DNA of 64,000 nucleotides from Ascaris suum (Eukaryota > Nematoda > Chromadorea > Rhabditida > Ascarididae): assembly GCA_013433145.1 (NCBI GenBank), contig CM024188.1:2790001-2854000 (forward strand). Direction: 5' to 3'. The number at the start of each line of letters is the position of its first letter. The first letter of the stretch is position 1. Positions 47,166-59,011 of the stretch are shown one piece after another. The translations under genes were made by a program, and so were the position numbers. Below the pieces are notes generated by a model. The model was given only the letters and a program-made list of their open reading frames with translations. It did not search any database and was not told the origin of the DNA.

Positions 47166-48543
47166 AAGTTTCAAGAAGTCGAAGGAGTGAATAGCAGTCA
47201 GACGACAAACAAATACACGGAAGAATAGAAAATTTTGGAACCATTCAAAAATCGTTTGCACACGCATATTTTTGATGCTCTTTTAAGTCAAATTAGCAAA
47301 TTACTAAACGTTGTGTCATTTCCGAGTCGCTGAAAGAGTGCCACTCTGAGCGAGTTTTACACTCCAACTTCAACTTTAAAGTGTAAAAACTGATCACTGA
47401 GAAATTGCCAATGGAAAAGCGATAATGAAAATGAAGAAAAAAAAAAAAACAACAGCGAATTCAAAAATGCAGTCGTAAAGCATTGCAAAAATAAGGTGAC
47501 GAATTATGAGGAAATTTACATAAATGGCCGGAATTTTTTGCACCTACACATTACACTCATATTTTATTCATTTTCATTTGTGTTTATTTTTATAAAATGT
47601 TTTAGAATCAATATGAGTCAACGATGTGGATCTAAGCGAGGATTTTTTTTAGCTTCAATCAATAATTGATAGGGGCAAACAAGCTCATTATTTGCATTTA
47701 AGCGCGGAATGTGCAGCAACTTTGAGAAAACAAACAAGTGCCGAACTAAGCGGAAAAGAGTGACAAAGATGTGGAACGACTGCATTTAGTCACTGCAATT
47801 CATCTCAAGAAATCAGCGAGTTTTATTTAATGTCAAAAGTAGTGATATACGCACAACGAGTAAAAATCCTACCGCTCGTGCAAATCTGTCAGAGAATTGT
47901 TTTTTTTTTCAAGCAAACCAGCCGGCAGGAATTGCAAAATTTTGTGTATTTAAATCGCCGCAGCTCTTTACGAATTTAACGGATCAACTCGGAAGGTGAT
48001 ATTGCGCGGTGTTTTTATGATCTTTGTTATATTCATCAAATTCAGTAACTCTTGCTTCTGTGCTTGACAGATTTGGTGCTAGTAACTAGAGACACATAAA
48101 GGGAGATACACTCATACACATAAAGTCATCCTGTCATCATAAGCCTTGTGAATTCGAATATGCAAAAACACGATAAACTGAGTCACTAATACTGGTAGCA
48201 AAAAATGGGCTCGGCTGTCTGAAAATGGCTGCCATTCTAACTTCCAAGCGGCAGCCGTTGAAGACGAAGCGCTTCTCCGGCCAAATATTATAACTAATTT
48301 GTCAAATATCTTTGCAAAAGAGTGAGCGGCGAGCTTGAAAAATCGCTACAACAGTTGAAACTTGGAGCGATATTTTAGGAAATCGTCAAGCATTTAGTCA
48401 ACGGAATAGTTACGACAGAGACGATAGAAAACATAACGTATTGCAAATTTTATCAAAATATAACGGCAATAATATCGTGAAAACGTGTCTTTTTGTGTTC
48501 GTTCAAATATAGAAGCACGTCGTTGGCGATACGTCTCCAGAAA
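47166..48543. other. AT-rich, no supported gene
   Basis: No frame with splice or codon support was found. Confidence 0.5.
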
Positions 48544-48729
48544 ATGTTGCTGATAGCGAAATTACTTGTCATTTTTACTTCAACCTGCAATTGTCCCTCA
48601 TTAACCGAACGGCATAACAATGATACATCAATTCAAGCTAAAAGTTTGGAGTTCTACTTATATCCACCGCAGGAAGAATTCTGTTTGATACAGTCAAATA
48701 ACAATAAAGGCCTAAAAATTTCCCTGTAG
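48544..48729 (+). CDS. Candidate small secreted protein, 61 residues
   Basis: The ATG has the nematode context gaaaATG. It encodes a signal peptide (MLLIAKLLVIFTSTCNC) followed by a polar mature part (PSLTERHNNDTSIQAKSLEF, then PPQEEFCLIQSNNNKGLKI). Asn26 lies in an N-glycosylation sequon (NDT). Cys at 15, 17 and 47. An AATAAA at 48855-48860, 126 nt after the stop, fits a 3' end. No intron is needed, although the stop overlaps a possible donor (CCCT|GTAGTT). Possibly a secreted peptide or effector; family unknown. Confidence 0.4.
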   Translation: MLLIAKLLVIFTSTCNCPSLTERHNNDTSIQAKSLEFYLYPPQEEFCLIQSNNNKGLKISL

Positions 48730-48854
48730 TTTTTTTTTTAAACGCCATAAAATAACCGCTCTAGTTCTACGAAGCTAATAGCGGCTATTCGCCAGAAGAT
48801 GTCTTGAGCGAAATATGATAATGCAGCGCAAGAAGTGTTGATAGCTTTAGGTAC

Positions 48855-48860
48855 AATAAA
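48855..48860 (+). terminator. Poly(A) signal candidate for the small secreted ORF
   Basis: AATAAA, 126 nt downstream of the stop at 48729. A common hexamer in AT-rich DNA, so supportive only. Confidence 0.3.
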
Positions 48861-49762
48861 TTTCCTTCTATAAGTCTGAAATGCTTATACTACGGTACTT
48901 ATCATTTGCCTTCTTTAGGCTCTTTCGCCTTCGGATGTGTTGGTGTCGAAATGCTATGATTTCTGGGTGATACTAATGACTACCACATCCAAAAGTGAAT
49001 TCTTTTCGGTCGATGGTGTTTTCTAAGCGTTTGCGTTTTTTGTCGACGAATCGCTTTTTTTACAACTGAGATTTCGGGAAGACACTTAATGTCGAAATAG
49101 AAGGAAATCAAATTCTGCGCTGTTCGTATCGCATAAAAGATATTAGGTGATATGTGATTTAAGGGAAATTTAGGTTAGTTTATAAGATTGAGGTACGTAG
49201 TTGAGCAGCGTTGTTTCTAATAGTATGACTTCCTAAAATAGATTGAAGTATAAATGTATGAGAGATCAATTTATGCGCATAATGTTCCACACACTCTCTT
49301 GTCTAAAGTTACAATATGTCGCGTTATACTTGATCTTTCTTAGAATGTACGTGAATTGAATCGTGTGGCTCATCCATAAATATGCATTGATGCTGTACTA
49401 TATTGCTCTATGTCGTAAGTTACACCTATCCTTATGGCTTCTCTAATTAACTGCGCAGAAAAGTTTCTCGTTCAAAAGAGCAGTTTTTGCAAGTTTTTTT
49501 TCCTTTTTTTTGCCGCATCAACGCAATGTTTTATTCTCCTGTATTTTCCAAAGGAAACGAAGAGACTCTCGTCAAACTAGTTTTCGCGCATTCAAATTAT
49601 AACAGTCTATGAATTTCAGAAACAATTCCACTGTTACGGACAAAACCCTTCTACGTGTTAAATATTTGTCTTAAATATCACAAAAAAAAAAATCAGAATC
49701 TATAAACAACGGTTCTTTCTCAAAAATGACGAGTACAAAGGGTAATGCCGTGATATGCGCTT

Positions 49763-50056
49763 TTGTCTATCAAGCCACTGAATAAATCGATTAACCTAAT
49801 ATATACCAGTACAAATGAACAACATGTCACCAAAAATAGAGCAATATGCAAGTTTGCATTCCGCTCATCTAACCAACTACTCAGCATTAAATGTTACCAC
49901 CGAGAAATAAAAACAATGAAATCATATTTTTATGGACTTATCACCTCATGCAACTTTTGGCAAACACGATTAGTGCAAAATGGAAATCCGACAGATCTAG
50001 AAAGCACAAATTCTTTTTTTAAGCCTACTTCAATATCGAACTTCTCTCGAAATTGA
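49763..50056 (+). CDS. Candidate ORF, 97 codons, no ATG at start
   Basis: Open frame from a TTG, Asn/Thr/Ser-rich (SYFYGLITSCNFWQTRLVQN). After its TGA an overlapping frame reads GREGKIVDEVNYLKLS, as in a frameshifted coding tract. A frame of this length can arise by chance in 64 kb of AT-rich DNA. Confidence 0.18.
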   Translation: MSIKPLNKSINLIYTSTNEQHVTKNRAICKFAFRSSNQLLSIKCYHREIKTMKSYFYGLITSCNFWQTRLVQNGNPTDLESTNSFFKPTSISNFSRN

Positions 50057-50608
50057 TGGAAGAGAAGGAAAGATCGTAGATGAGGTTAATTACTTGAAGC
50101 TGAGCTGACTGTACAAAAAAAAAAACGGAAAAACAAGCTCATATACACATCAACCGACTTTACTTTGTCATAATTGCACGAACACTGAACGATTTTATAA
50201 ATGGTAAATTCGCAAGAAGCGCTTGGAAATAATAAATCATCTAACAATAAAACTTTTCAATGAAGTTACCCAATGCACGAAACTCCAAATCTAGAATTTG
50301 TTCTAGGGTCGCACTCGATCGATGTCAGAATTAATCCTACTGCATAACGATTAGAGACCTTGACCTTTATCCGCGCTAATAATTTTTATTCTCTTAGAGC
50401 GCAATTCGTGCTTATGATGAGATAGCGGAAAAATGGATTTATTTTTCATGAAAATTTCACATTCCTCGGTCAGTCATGTTTTGAGTATTATCAAGGTTCA
50501 TCCTCAAAATATGCTATATTGTACGTCATCCATTTTCCTTTACTACATATACTCCACTCTCATTATGATATATTTTTGAGCAATAAAATACCATTATATA
50601 ATACTACA

Positions 50609-51079
50609 TTAGTTCTCGTTAAAAGCCATAGTATTGTGCCGTAGCACAGTATAGTGTCGAAAAATAATGGATGGAGAAAAGGCCATTATCATCCGGTGAG
50701 TAATGAAGTTGTTAAATGATACCGTTATAAAATATGGAGTTGTACTCAAGGGATGAGTAGTATCTGTTTTGCCTATTACCACACCATTCTCAGCGTGATA
50801 ACGAGCACCATCGAAGCCAAAAAAATCACCGAACTCCTCGAGCAGCGTTGAGTTCGCCTCATAGACAACCGTAATTCGGTGTGCACCATTCAACGCAATG
50901 TTCTCTCTTTTGAACGCGGCCACTACCTGCAGCTATGACGACAGAGTATACGCATACATTTACCTCAGTCGAGCCTTAGTGGCTATTCTTCTTGAGTCCG
51001 CTTGAGAGGGGATTGAAAACAATATTACTTCGTGTTTGAACTCACATGTGCATTGTACGGCAGGTGGATAAGTTAAGCG
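50609..51079 (-). CDS. Candidate minus-strand gene, two likely exons, phase unresolved
   Basis: Segment 51079-50964 follows a good TTTGTTTAG acceptor and ends CTGAG|GTAAAT, reading CTCEFKHEVILFSIPSQADS. Segment 50926-50609 follows CATAGCTGCAG and has 105 codons before TAA with very strong coding pattern: FKRENIALNGAHRITVVYEA, then LLEEFGDFFGFDGARYHAEN. Joined directly, the phases do not agree (a stop results), so a further exon, another acceptor or a mutation must lie between. The last 45 residues of the second segment are less convincing and may be intron. Family unknown. Confidence 0.38.
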
Positions 51080-51083
51080 CTAA

Positions 51084-51335
51084 ACAAACAACAGTTCAGG
51101 AGTGCTGAAATTCAGAAAACTTCGCAAAATATTCAACAGGAATGCTGAAATATATAGTTCAATTTCTGTCGTACTCTTAGAACAGCCTACGTCTATTAGA
51201 AATGGTTCAGTCATGTTACACCAGTCACATCAGGAGAATTCGCTTCTCTATGTCATAGACGATGTGATGGTTGACGATGAAGAAGGCAGTGTGGATTTGT
51301 TTAACGCAAATTTTGCAAGTGAAAATAGCGTTTAA
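51084..51335 (+). CDS. Candidate + strand exon, divergent from the minus-strand locus
   Basis: About 80 codons after TAA: GVLKFRKLRKIFNRN, then LLEQPTSIRNGSVMLHQ and an acidic end (VIDDVMVDDEEGSVDLFNAN) to TAA. No ATG at its start; TGAAATTCAG at about 51105-51114 may be its acceptor. It would be head-to-head with the candidate gene at 50609-51079. Confidence 0.33.
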   Translation, partial: TNNSSGVLKFRKLRKIFNRNAEIYSSISVVLLEQPTSIRNGSVMLHQSHQENSLLYVIDDVMVDDEEGSVDLFNANFASENSV

Positions 51336-51788
51336 CTTCTCTCGACAAAAAATTTGAAGTATTTTACACTAAGACATTTTACTTCCGCTTAACTGTACGA
51401 ATTTGTAAGCAGCAAGATCAGACCGTCCCCTCTCTTGTATCCACCCATGAACAGCAACAATGCTGCAGCGAATTTCATGAATGGTTGCTGTAGTGCTTAA
51501 AGAAAGACTTCATGGACTCGCCGCTTCACGGATGTCTTCTTGAGCATTTTCGAATGCAGACTCAGCGTCAATAGCTTGATCATCAACACCACATAGTGGC
51601 TCACAATAGGTCCATGAGGTGGGCGGTGTTAGAGAAAGCTTGAAAGTTGCGTTGGCCATTAACGGAGCGAACGTTCTGGCACGTCGCTCGTTTTGGTTCC
51701 AGCCGATAGAGCTGCGCTAGAATTTAGCGATACCATATGAAGAAAAACTGTCATCACAATTTCTTCCACGGTCGACAAGGTCGAAAAC

Positions 51789-51970
<182 letters not shown>

Positions 51971-52245
51971 CTCAAAACCAAGTTTCCACCATGCACCACC
52001 GGACTACTTTGATATACCGAAAGTTCGCTTAAGCAATCAGTGCTAAATCATGGTTATGCTTCATCCCAATCCATACGTTCCTGTGTTGCCCATAAGTTGG
52101 TAAATATAAAAAACATATAAAGAGCTAGCACGACAGTTTTGTATTTCCGCACATCACATCAGGCTGAATCGCCAAATGTCAATAGCAAAATAAAGAATAG
52201 CCAGTAAGGCATTCACATTTTAACGGAAACAACTGCTTGTACAAA

Positions 52246-52524
52246 TCATCGAAAAAAGTTACGCTTTTTTCCAGTGCGACAATTATAAAATATACCTCGC
52301 CTTCGCGAAAAGTGTTCATATTTTAAGGCCCTTTTAAGTGCATATAATCCTTTTATAAGTTGGATAATCGCCTTTAAAGTTACCATGGGCTGCTGCTGTA
52401 AACAATACCCATAGAAGTTCCAGAATTTCGCTCCACTGGTTCCCGCTGCGAAATTATTACTGGGACAGAAACACCCAAGTACGCAAAAACATTGAGACAA
52501 TTTTACGGATATGCTGTCTGCCAA
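52246..52524 (-). CDS. Candidate minus-strand exon region
   Basis: The region contains an acceptor-like TTTCGCAG at about 52450 and a donor CCATG|GTAACT at about 52385, enclosing about 62 nt that is open in all three frames. One frame (QWSEILELLWVLFTAAAHG) looks like a helix. The exact frame is not decided. It may belong with 52761-53268. Confidence 0.2.
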   Translation of the reverse strand: MADSISVKLSQCFCVLGCFCPSNNFAAGTSGAKFWNFYGYCLQQQPMVTLKAIIQLIKGLYALKRALKYEHFSRRRGIFYNCRTGKKRNFFR

Positions 52525-52760
52525 TACTAATTTATAAATGCACCTAAGAGTAAACTAAATTCCGATCGAAAACTTCTTGGCAACACTCTCAGCGACCCTT
52601 AATGGCCGTTACCTGATTCATGCCTCTGTCTATCCATGTTTAGCTCTTTTACGTCTATGCGGTGCATGAAAATAAATAATTGAACTGGTAAACTTTGAGA
52701 GGAGCCGACTTCTCCACAGCAAGCCGTTATCAGCATTGGAACCTCTGCATTGTCAATTCA

Positions 52761-53268
52761 TTAAGCAAAGGAACGTATAGGTGGACGAACCTTTAAAAAG
52801 TTCGGAACTGAGAACGCAGAATGTTGAAGACCCGCGAAGACATTGGCCCACTCGTTTCCGTCATTCAGGAAGGTAACCTGATTCTCGATGCCTTCATGTG
52901 GAAAAGACGTCACCGATGGAGAGTCTGTGGCTGCTGCTAGAGAAGATAACCAAGACGTCGAGAGAGCTATCTGTGACAAGGTGTTCAAAGACGTTGAAGA
53001 GGATTCTTCCCCTACGCTTTCACTGAGCGCATTATTATCGTCACGCTCGGGAAGTTCGGAGCGAAGAACCACATCTAATGTATTCGATTGCAACGACGAC
53101 CCATTTACTGATCTTCGATACCATGCCAGTGTTGGTTGGACGAATTCCGAATTGACTGAAATTTCCACTGCTGCTCGCTTATTATTAAATACGAGGCTTT
53201 CAGATGTTTTAAAACATTCATAGAAATTAGAGAGGCGATCGTAATTTGCTCTGTACTGTTACATAATA
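52761..53268 (-). CDS. Long minus-strand open frame, Ser/Thr-rich
   Basis: About 168 open codons, the longest repeat-free frame in the window. It reads YRANYDRLSNFYECFKTSES, a Ser/Thr-rich middle (SVGEESSSTSLNTLSQIALS), and NEWANVFAGLQHSAFSVPNF. A possible donor (TTAAAG|GTTCGT) lies at about 52789. The opposite strand has a 111-codon ATG frame (52888-53223) of similar quality, so strand is uncertain. A signal-peptide exon at 53420-53351 lies upstream but is not in phase with this frame. Family unknown. Confidence 0.33.
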
Positions 53269-53420
53269 CTGCACTTTCCATGGTATTGCTTATTAGCAGA
53301 ACCACGTTCACATTGTTTCTATGAAAGTGTACGTCGAAAAGCCAACTTACTTGGGTTCGGTGAACATGAAGAAACGAGCCCAAGAAAGCTTGCCAGAAAA
53401 CCCACTAGGAACAGAAGCAT
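53105..53420 (-). CDS. Candidate two-exon secreted protein, 77 residues
   Basis: Exon 1 (53420-53351) encodes a clear signal peptide, MLLFLVGFLASFLGLVSSCS, and ends CCAA|GTAAGT. In phase, the acceptor GTGCAG at 53269 opens a frame NSTEQITIASLISMNVLKHL, then SEQQWKFQSIRNSSNQHW, to TAA at 53105. The intron is 82 nt. The acceptor lacks a T-tract, and the second exon overlaps the longer frame at 52761-53268 in another phase. The signal-peptide exon is the stronger part. Family unknown. Confidence 0.33.
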
Positions 53421-54920
53421 TCTTCAAGCGTTTTTTTTTTCGGTTCCTGGTGTGCAGATGAACGCAAACAAAATTTGCGAAGCCAGAATATGAGCGAAAT
53501 ATGACTTCTTAGAGGTGAGGCTCAGTTGAAATTTTCTCATTCATAATCAAATAATATGGTCCTCAACTTCGTCATTTAACGAAATATTCGTGCGTAGGAA
53601 GCAAAGTCTGCTTGACGGTTGTTTACCAGATGGAAACAAGGAAACCGTGCTAGTGCTAAGCGATGATAGAATGTGATCGTATTCGCATACTCTTCGAGCA
53701 CTATTTATTTCGAGCAAATATGAGCCGCTATATTTAAGGCCATCAAAGTTAGACAAACAAACACCACGTCGGCTATTGTATAAAAGATCGCGCAATAGGA
53801 CATGAAGTTTGTAGAGAAAGCCGCATTCAGCATCCCATATGAAAGAGAGTGTTCTTCGAGAAACAGGTGCATTCAGAATGCGCTAGGATGAAGAAAATGA
53901 TGGCTGGCTTACAACGCAAAAATGTAGGATAGAAAGTCACTTGCGTAACGCTTGCCCTTAGTTAAGGTGGTGTACGGACAGAGAGACATAGTAAAGAAAC
54001 ACTCAAAATGTGTATGCAAAAGCTTAATCCTTTTAGGTGGCTTTTGCCGTTCATTATGACCACATAGTAACTGCCAGAAAAAAGCCTGAGCAGCTTTTAA
54101 CAACAAGTGAGAAACAGGGAAGTTACGAAAATTCTGATCAGCAGCAATGTCTCAGCAAACCAGTGCTTCAGGTCGGCAGCTCGCCAAAAGGCTAAATCTA
54201 TAGTACACTAGAGGTTTAGCCCTTTTGATCCAGTGGTTTATAATTGCAATGGACCGCATGCTTAAGATTTTGAAGAAAGATTTTGGTAACAACCCTCAGA
54301 TATGAGCGATGCTCATTTCCAACTCTCTAACCGTTGCAAGCGTAAAGAAATGATGCTGCCAACTCGGAATGTAGATTAAAGCAGTGCTGTCATGGGAAAT
54401 TTAAAGTTACTATGCAGTTTTAAGGTTAAATGTGCTAAAAAGTTGATCGAATTCACTACTGAAAAGTTTTCTTTTCATTTGTATCCGCCGTTCATGAAAG
54501 CTTCTTGGGTGGTCTGTTGACTATAGAATCGAAACTGTTGTTTTCATCGGTGTTAATGGGAGATAAAATAAAAAGTACGTGCCAGCGGCAACATGTCTAG
54601 CATTAACCAACTTTTTTTAAAGAAAAATTCGCACAAAAGATCTAATAAATAATTCTCCATTCCCAAGCAATTGCCAGTTATCCAGATCTCCCTCCCATTA
54701 GGTTACTTTCACATCACTCGAAAGTGTAAACCTATATTACATTGTTTCATTTCGTTTGCGCTCGTTTTCAATGTTTTCAAAGTCTTTGACTGCTTGCATC
54801 AACAGGTTCTAGTCGTAGAAACGAGGTACCTACAATGAATCGTTGAAAGAGAGGCAGATGACAGGGCAAAGTTGTTCCCTCTGTCATACTCTTTGGCAAA
54901 GCTGAAATGTGCTAAATTTA
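53421..54920. other. No supported gene
   Basis: The frames at 53547-53795 and 53909-54106 (-) are open but have no start, donor or acceptor that agrees. Confidence 0.45.
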
Positions 54921-55157
54921 CTACGACCTGGTACAGCGTTGAGCTGCTACATTCACCTTCCCATCAATTGATGTAGTTCGCATTTCGAGAAGATAGACAA
55001 GTAGAAGGAAAGTGCATGAGTATTCACATACATGGTTTGACAAGGAAGAGGAAGGATTAATTGCCGAGTTAATTGCCTGATGTGGCGTGTAATCTGTGTT
55101 GTTTGAAGCGACGTGTGGAAGTAGCGTGGACTGTTCAATGTACACACTAAACTGCAA
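54921..55157 (-). CDS. Candidate minus-strand terminal exon, 78 codons
   Basis: Opens near ACGCATTGCAG, a moderate acceptor, and reads VASNNTDYTPHQAINSAINP, a hydrophobic FLLLVYLLEM and TTSIDGKVNVAAQRCTRS to TAG. No upstream exon identified; an overlapping frame exists on the same strand. Confidence 0.2.
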   Translation of the reverse strand: MQFSVYIEQSTLLPHVASNNTDYTPHQAINSAINPSSSLSNHVCEYSCTFLLLVYLLEMRTTSIDGKVNVAAQRCTRS

Positions 55158-55747
55158 TGCGTTGTGCTACGTAAATTTATTACTTTTTTTTTTGTTAATA
55201 CTGCCTTCATGATTTCTTATTTCGGTTTTTGAGCAGCTTTTTGGAAAATAACAATATTCTTTTTTTCATTGTAAAGCAAACACTTATTATTTCTGTTGTC
55301 TGAAATAGAAAATTTTTATAAACTTCAAGGAAAGGAATTTGAACTACTAGATGAAATTAACCACATAAGACGCTCTTAGCGGAAAGAAAGAAAGGAAAGA
55401 AAAAAAAATTCCCCTGTTCAGGTTATTAAATTGCCAGAGCATCTTTTCTAACATTTGTTGCAAAAATTTCACATCCAACTAAATCTTATGCATTTCGAAC
55501 ATCACTCTTCGTGTTTGTGCGCTTTTTATCCGCGTTTTACACCGTTACGGAGCCGAATGGATTCCGCTAAAAGTTGATCCGTATCAGCTGCTCGATACCC
55601 TTGAAGCCGATGCTTTGCACATGAAATTAGTATCCTAGGATAATGGAAAAGTATTATAGCAAAATTATTCCAAATATTTCTCACAATAAATTTGTTGATC
55701 TATGATCAAGGAACCACGATGAAATCAGAGCCTCGAATACCCATCAA

Positions 55748-56026
55748 ATGCTCTTCTGTCAAATGCACTTCAAATATTTTGATATTGTCAGCATTTTAAA
55801 GTGCTCAATGGATTCAATCCGTCTTCACGCATTTTTTGACGGAGAAGCTACAACTAAAACCGCAGTGTTGCTGCAAAAACCGTCACTTGATAGCTCAGGA
55901 TCAACACTCAGTAAACAGCTAATCTCCCAGCACTTCAAGTGCCCCAGATTGCAAATCGAAAGAAAATTGAAGCGACGGCGTCGGAAAAATTCAGCAACGA
56001 ACAGACCGGTGACAGGACTTTGGTAG
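55748..56026 (+). CDS. Candidate + strand ORF, basic C-terminus, 92 residues
   Basis: ATG-initiated. The middle is coding-like (LHAFFDGEATTKTAVLLQKP) and the end is strongly basic (ERKLKRRRRKNSATNRPVTG). TTGTCAG at about 55785 may instead be the acceptor of an exon. Family unknown. Confidence 0.25.
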   Translation: MLFCQMHFKYFDIVSILKCSMDSIRLHAFFDGEATTKTAVLLQKPSLDSSGSTLSKQLISQHFKCPRLQIERKLKRRRRKNSATNRPVTGLW

Positions 56027-56759
56027 AAATGCCATTTATTTTAAGCAGGCTGCGCATCTCGTCATGCCGTTAAGCAAACTTTAAAAACAGCACAAACCTA
56101 AAAAATAGAGCGCATTAAACGTTCGTAAGTGTCAAAACGTCGTTCTATAAAACTATGAATGCGGACGGTCGTTACAACAGAACAAACTTCTGAAAAACGT
56201 CATGAAAGATGTTGTCGCATCAACCGTTTCAAAGTGGCGCTAAAACGGCATGCACATAATGCGTAGCAGGTAGCTTGCATTGTCGTGGGTAGTAGTAAAT
56301 ATGTGTTGATAATTCGCAAAAAATGCGACGTTGCAGTAGCATTGAGCGTCAGTGCATTCGTAGTAACCTCACACAGTTGCAAACTTTAAACACATTCTAA
56401 TCGAAAAAACCCACATTTAGCAACACTAGTGGCAAGCGGAAGCTGGAAAAAAATTGTGACGCCCTGTTTGGTTACCGTTGGTGATTCCAAAAATTGTGAT
56501 TCATTGTTCAATACGCAATTTTCACTTATTGCTTTGACGCTTCAGAAAATGTACATATTGTTATTCCAACAATTGTGAATCACCACCACATCTAACATAA
56601 GCATTTTCATGAGAACTTTCGCATGCTCTAACTCGTACTAACGGCTTAGTTAACCAGAAATTTAGATTTTCGATTATTCATATTAATCGAAATCTGGCAA
56701 GTCATTTGCACGACATCGCAATTTCCAGTGTTTTTGCAAAAGCTGTCATTTATCCTCCA

Positions 56760-57254
<495 letters not shown>

Positions 57255-57260
<6 letters not shown>

Positions 57261-57578
57261 GAGAGATCAAGGGTTGTCCCAGCAACCGAAGCCTTCCATA
57301 GGAAAATGGCAGCCAAAATCACATTCTGCGCTTGCACTAAAGCACTTATTGCGAGCACAACGCCACTCAGCAATAATTTCTGGGCGGTGGTATCGGGTGA
57401 GGATTGGGTAGGCGAAGTGCTGGCCCTGAGGGCCGATGAAGCAGGTTTGGCCCCAGAAAAGTTGGGGGGGGGGGTGGGGTTAACAAGGACTAGAAATTTG
57501 CTCTGTACAGCTGGAAATAAAATATTTCAGGATAAGACTGCTGACAAGTTTTGGAGGAGTTATGTTCGCAAAAGGTGA
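57255..57578 (+). CDS. Candidate + strand ORF, 107 codons
   Basis: ATG at 57306 starts [20 protein letters not shown], then [20 protein letters not shown] with strong first-position G bias, then a Gly run from a poly-G tract. TATTTCAG at about 57523-57530, inside the frame, is a good acceptor, so the ORF probably covers more than one exon. The minus strand is also open. Family unknown. Confidence 0.3.
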
Positions 57579-57868
57579 TTGCAAAATCGAATATCCCCAG
57601 TTTGAATAAGGCGACAGTGCACGACGACGAAGACAAAGTTCGCCTTTTCACCAACTTTTGGTGTTTCGTCTTTACTGAAAATCATATAATTGGAGCATTT
57701 CGTAATGGAGCAAATAGTCAGATTCCTCCAGATTTTACTGGTGTGCATGACTATTTAGTGTGGAAAGTAAAAAGCAGTTTCGAATTTAGTCCATCTCGGA
57801 TTGCAAGCCGGAAAGTATGGTTTTTAGTCTGTCATTGTGTCTACTATTCAATGACAATGTACATTTAG
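57539..57868 (+). CDS. Candidate + strand coding tract, about 109 codons
   Basis: Opens after TGA and runs to TAG with consistently coding-like codons: LNKATVHDDEDKVRLFTNFW, then HIIGAFRNGANSQIPPDFTG and VWKVKSSFEFSPSRIASR. No ATG in the first 100 codons. It may be the continuation, after a frame change, of the tract ending at 57578. Family unknown. Confidence 0.33.
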
Positions 57869-58490
57869 GTATGGAATTGAGGTATAAAAAATGTATCCTG
57901 AGTATAGTTGTTTATAAAAGATCTTAAGAGTGAGTACGAGAAGAAATCGTTCAATTAGCTTGATATGATAGCTTATAGGATGCTCGAGAGACACTCTTAT
58001 CGGATTACTTTTCCCATTATTGCGTTTATGAGTTGTTGAACAGTAACGAGCATTGCTTTCTACAAAAAAAAAAAAAAAAAAAAATCTTCTGTTGCTCAAT
58101 TGTTTGCGTAAGCGATTCGGTGAGCGAAGACAGCAGAAAACAATAAAAAAACAAAAAATAACGCACCGATTGCATAAATTTATCTACGTTGAGGTATAAA
58201 CAAAGAGTAATTTTAAAACCTTTTAAAAAATAAACTAGAGCTTTGTTTAATGCTTTCGCGATATTCTATACACTGCAGTCAAAATGTGCATTTAGTACTT
58301 GCCAGATCGATAAGGAGTAAAGTTGTTCATTTAGTGTTTTTTTTACCTAAGCGAGCGATATCTCTAGTGGTAGTGCCGCAATATTCGCCAATTAATAACA
58401 ACCGATTAGAGAAATGATCACGTGAACATGCTCAATTTATGTCCCACAAATTTGATACTATAGAGTAGATTTCACTTTAAATATAGAGCT

Positions 58491-58736
58491 TTGCCGGAAG
58501 CACTTTACATGTTTTTGACTCGACCGGGCACCCAGGATTTTTCTAAACGAGTTCCTCTGTTAAATCTCATGGTGCTCCTTTTTGTTTTACAAACGTTAAA
58601 AAAAAACTTTCACTACCCTGTCAATGTCGGCTTAAGTAGTGTTTGGTCGAATCTTCAAGAAAGCCACAGGCAGGTCTTCACAGACCGAATAAGTATACGT
58701 AGAAATGAGCCTCTCCTCTTACGCCATTCATGTTGA
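58491..58736 (+). CDS. Candidate + strand ORF, 81 codons
   Basis: Open from a TTG; an internal ATG follows six codons later. Reads FLTRPGTQDFSKRVPLLNLM, a hydrophobic stretch, then NLQESHRQVFTDRISIRRNE. It lies 0.25 kb upstream of the candidate gene at 59012. Weak by itself. Confidence 0.22.
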   Translation: MPEALYMFLTRPGTQDFSKRVPLLNLMVLLFVLQTLKKNFHYPVNVGLSSVWSNLQESHRQVFTDRISIRRNEPLLLRHSC

Positions 58737-59011
58737 GGATGAGCTTAGTTAGTTTGCATTGAGGGAAGGAGGAATGGGGATGGGGTTGCTTGCATTTCTT
58801 CGTATTACACGTTTTTGTATATTCTGTATCTGTGATGATGCAATCTATATTTTGCACTTGTTTGCATCGAATACTTGTTAATGTTCTATGCACATGTGTA
58901 AAGCAGAAATTGGAGTACGTAATAAGGCTCTTTATTTCGTGTTGTATTTCGTGTTGTGGGTGGAAAACATCCAATTGTATTTCGCCTCAGATATTCTGTT
59001 ACCTGCTCTGG

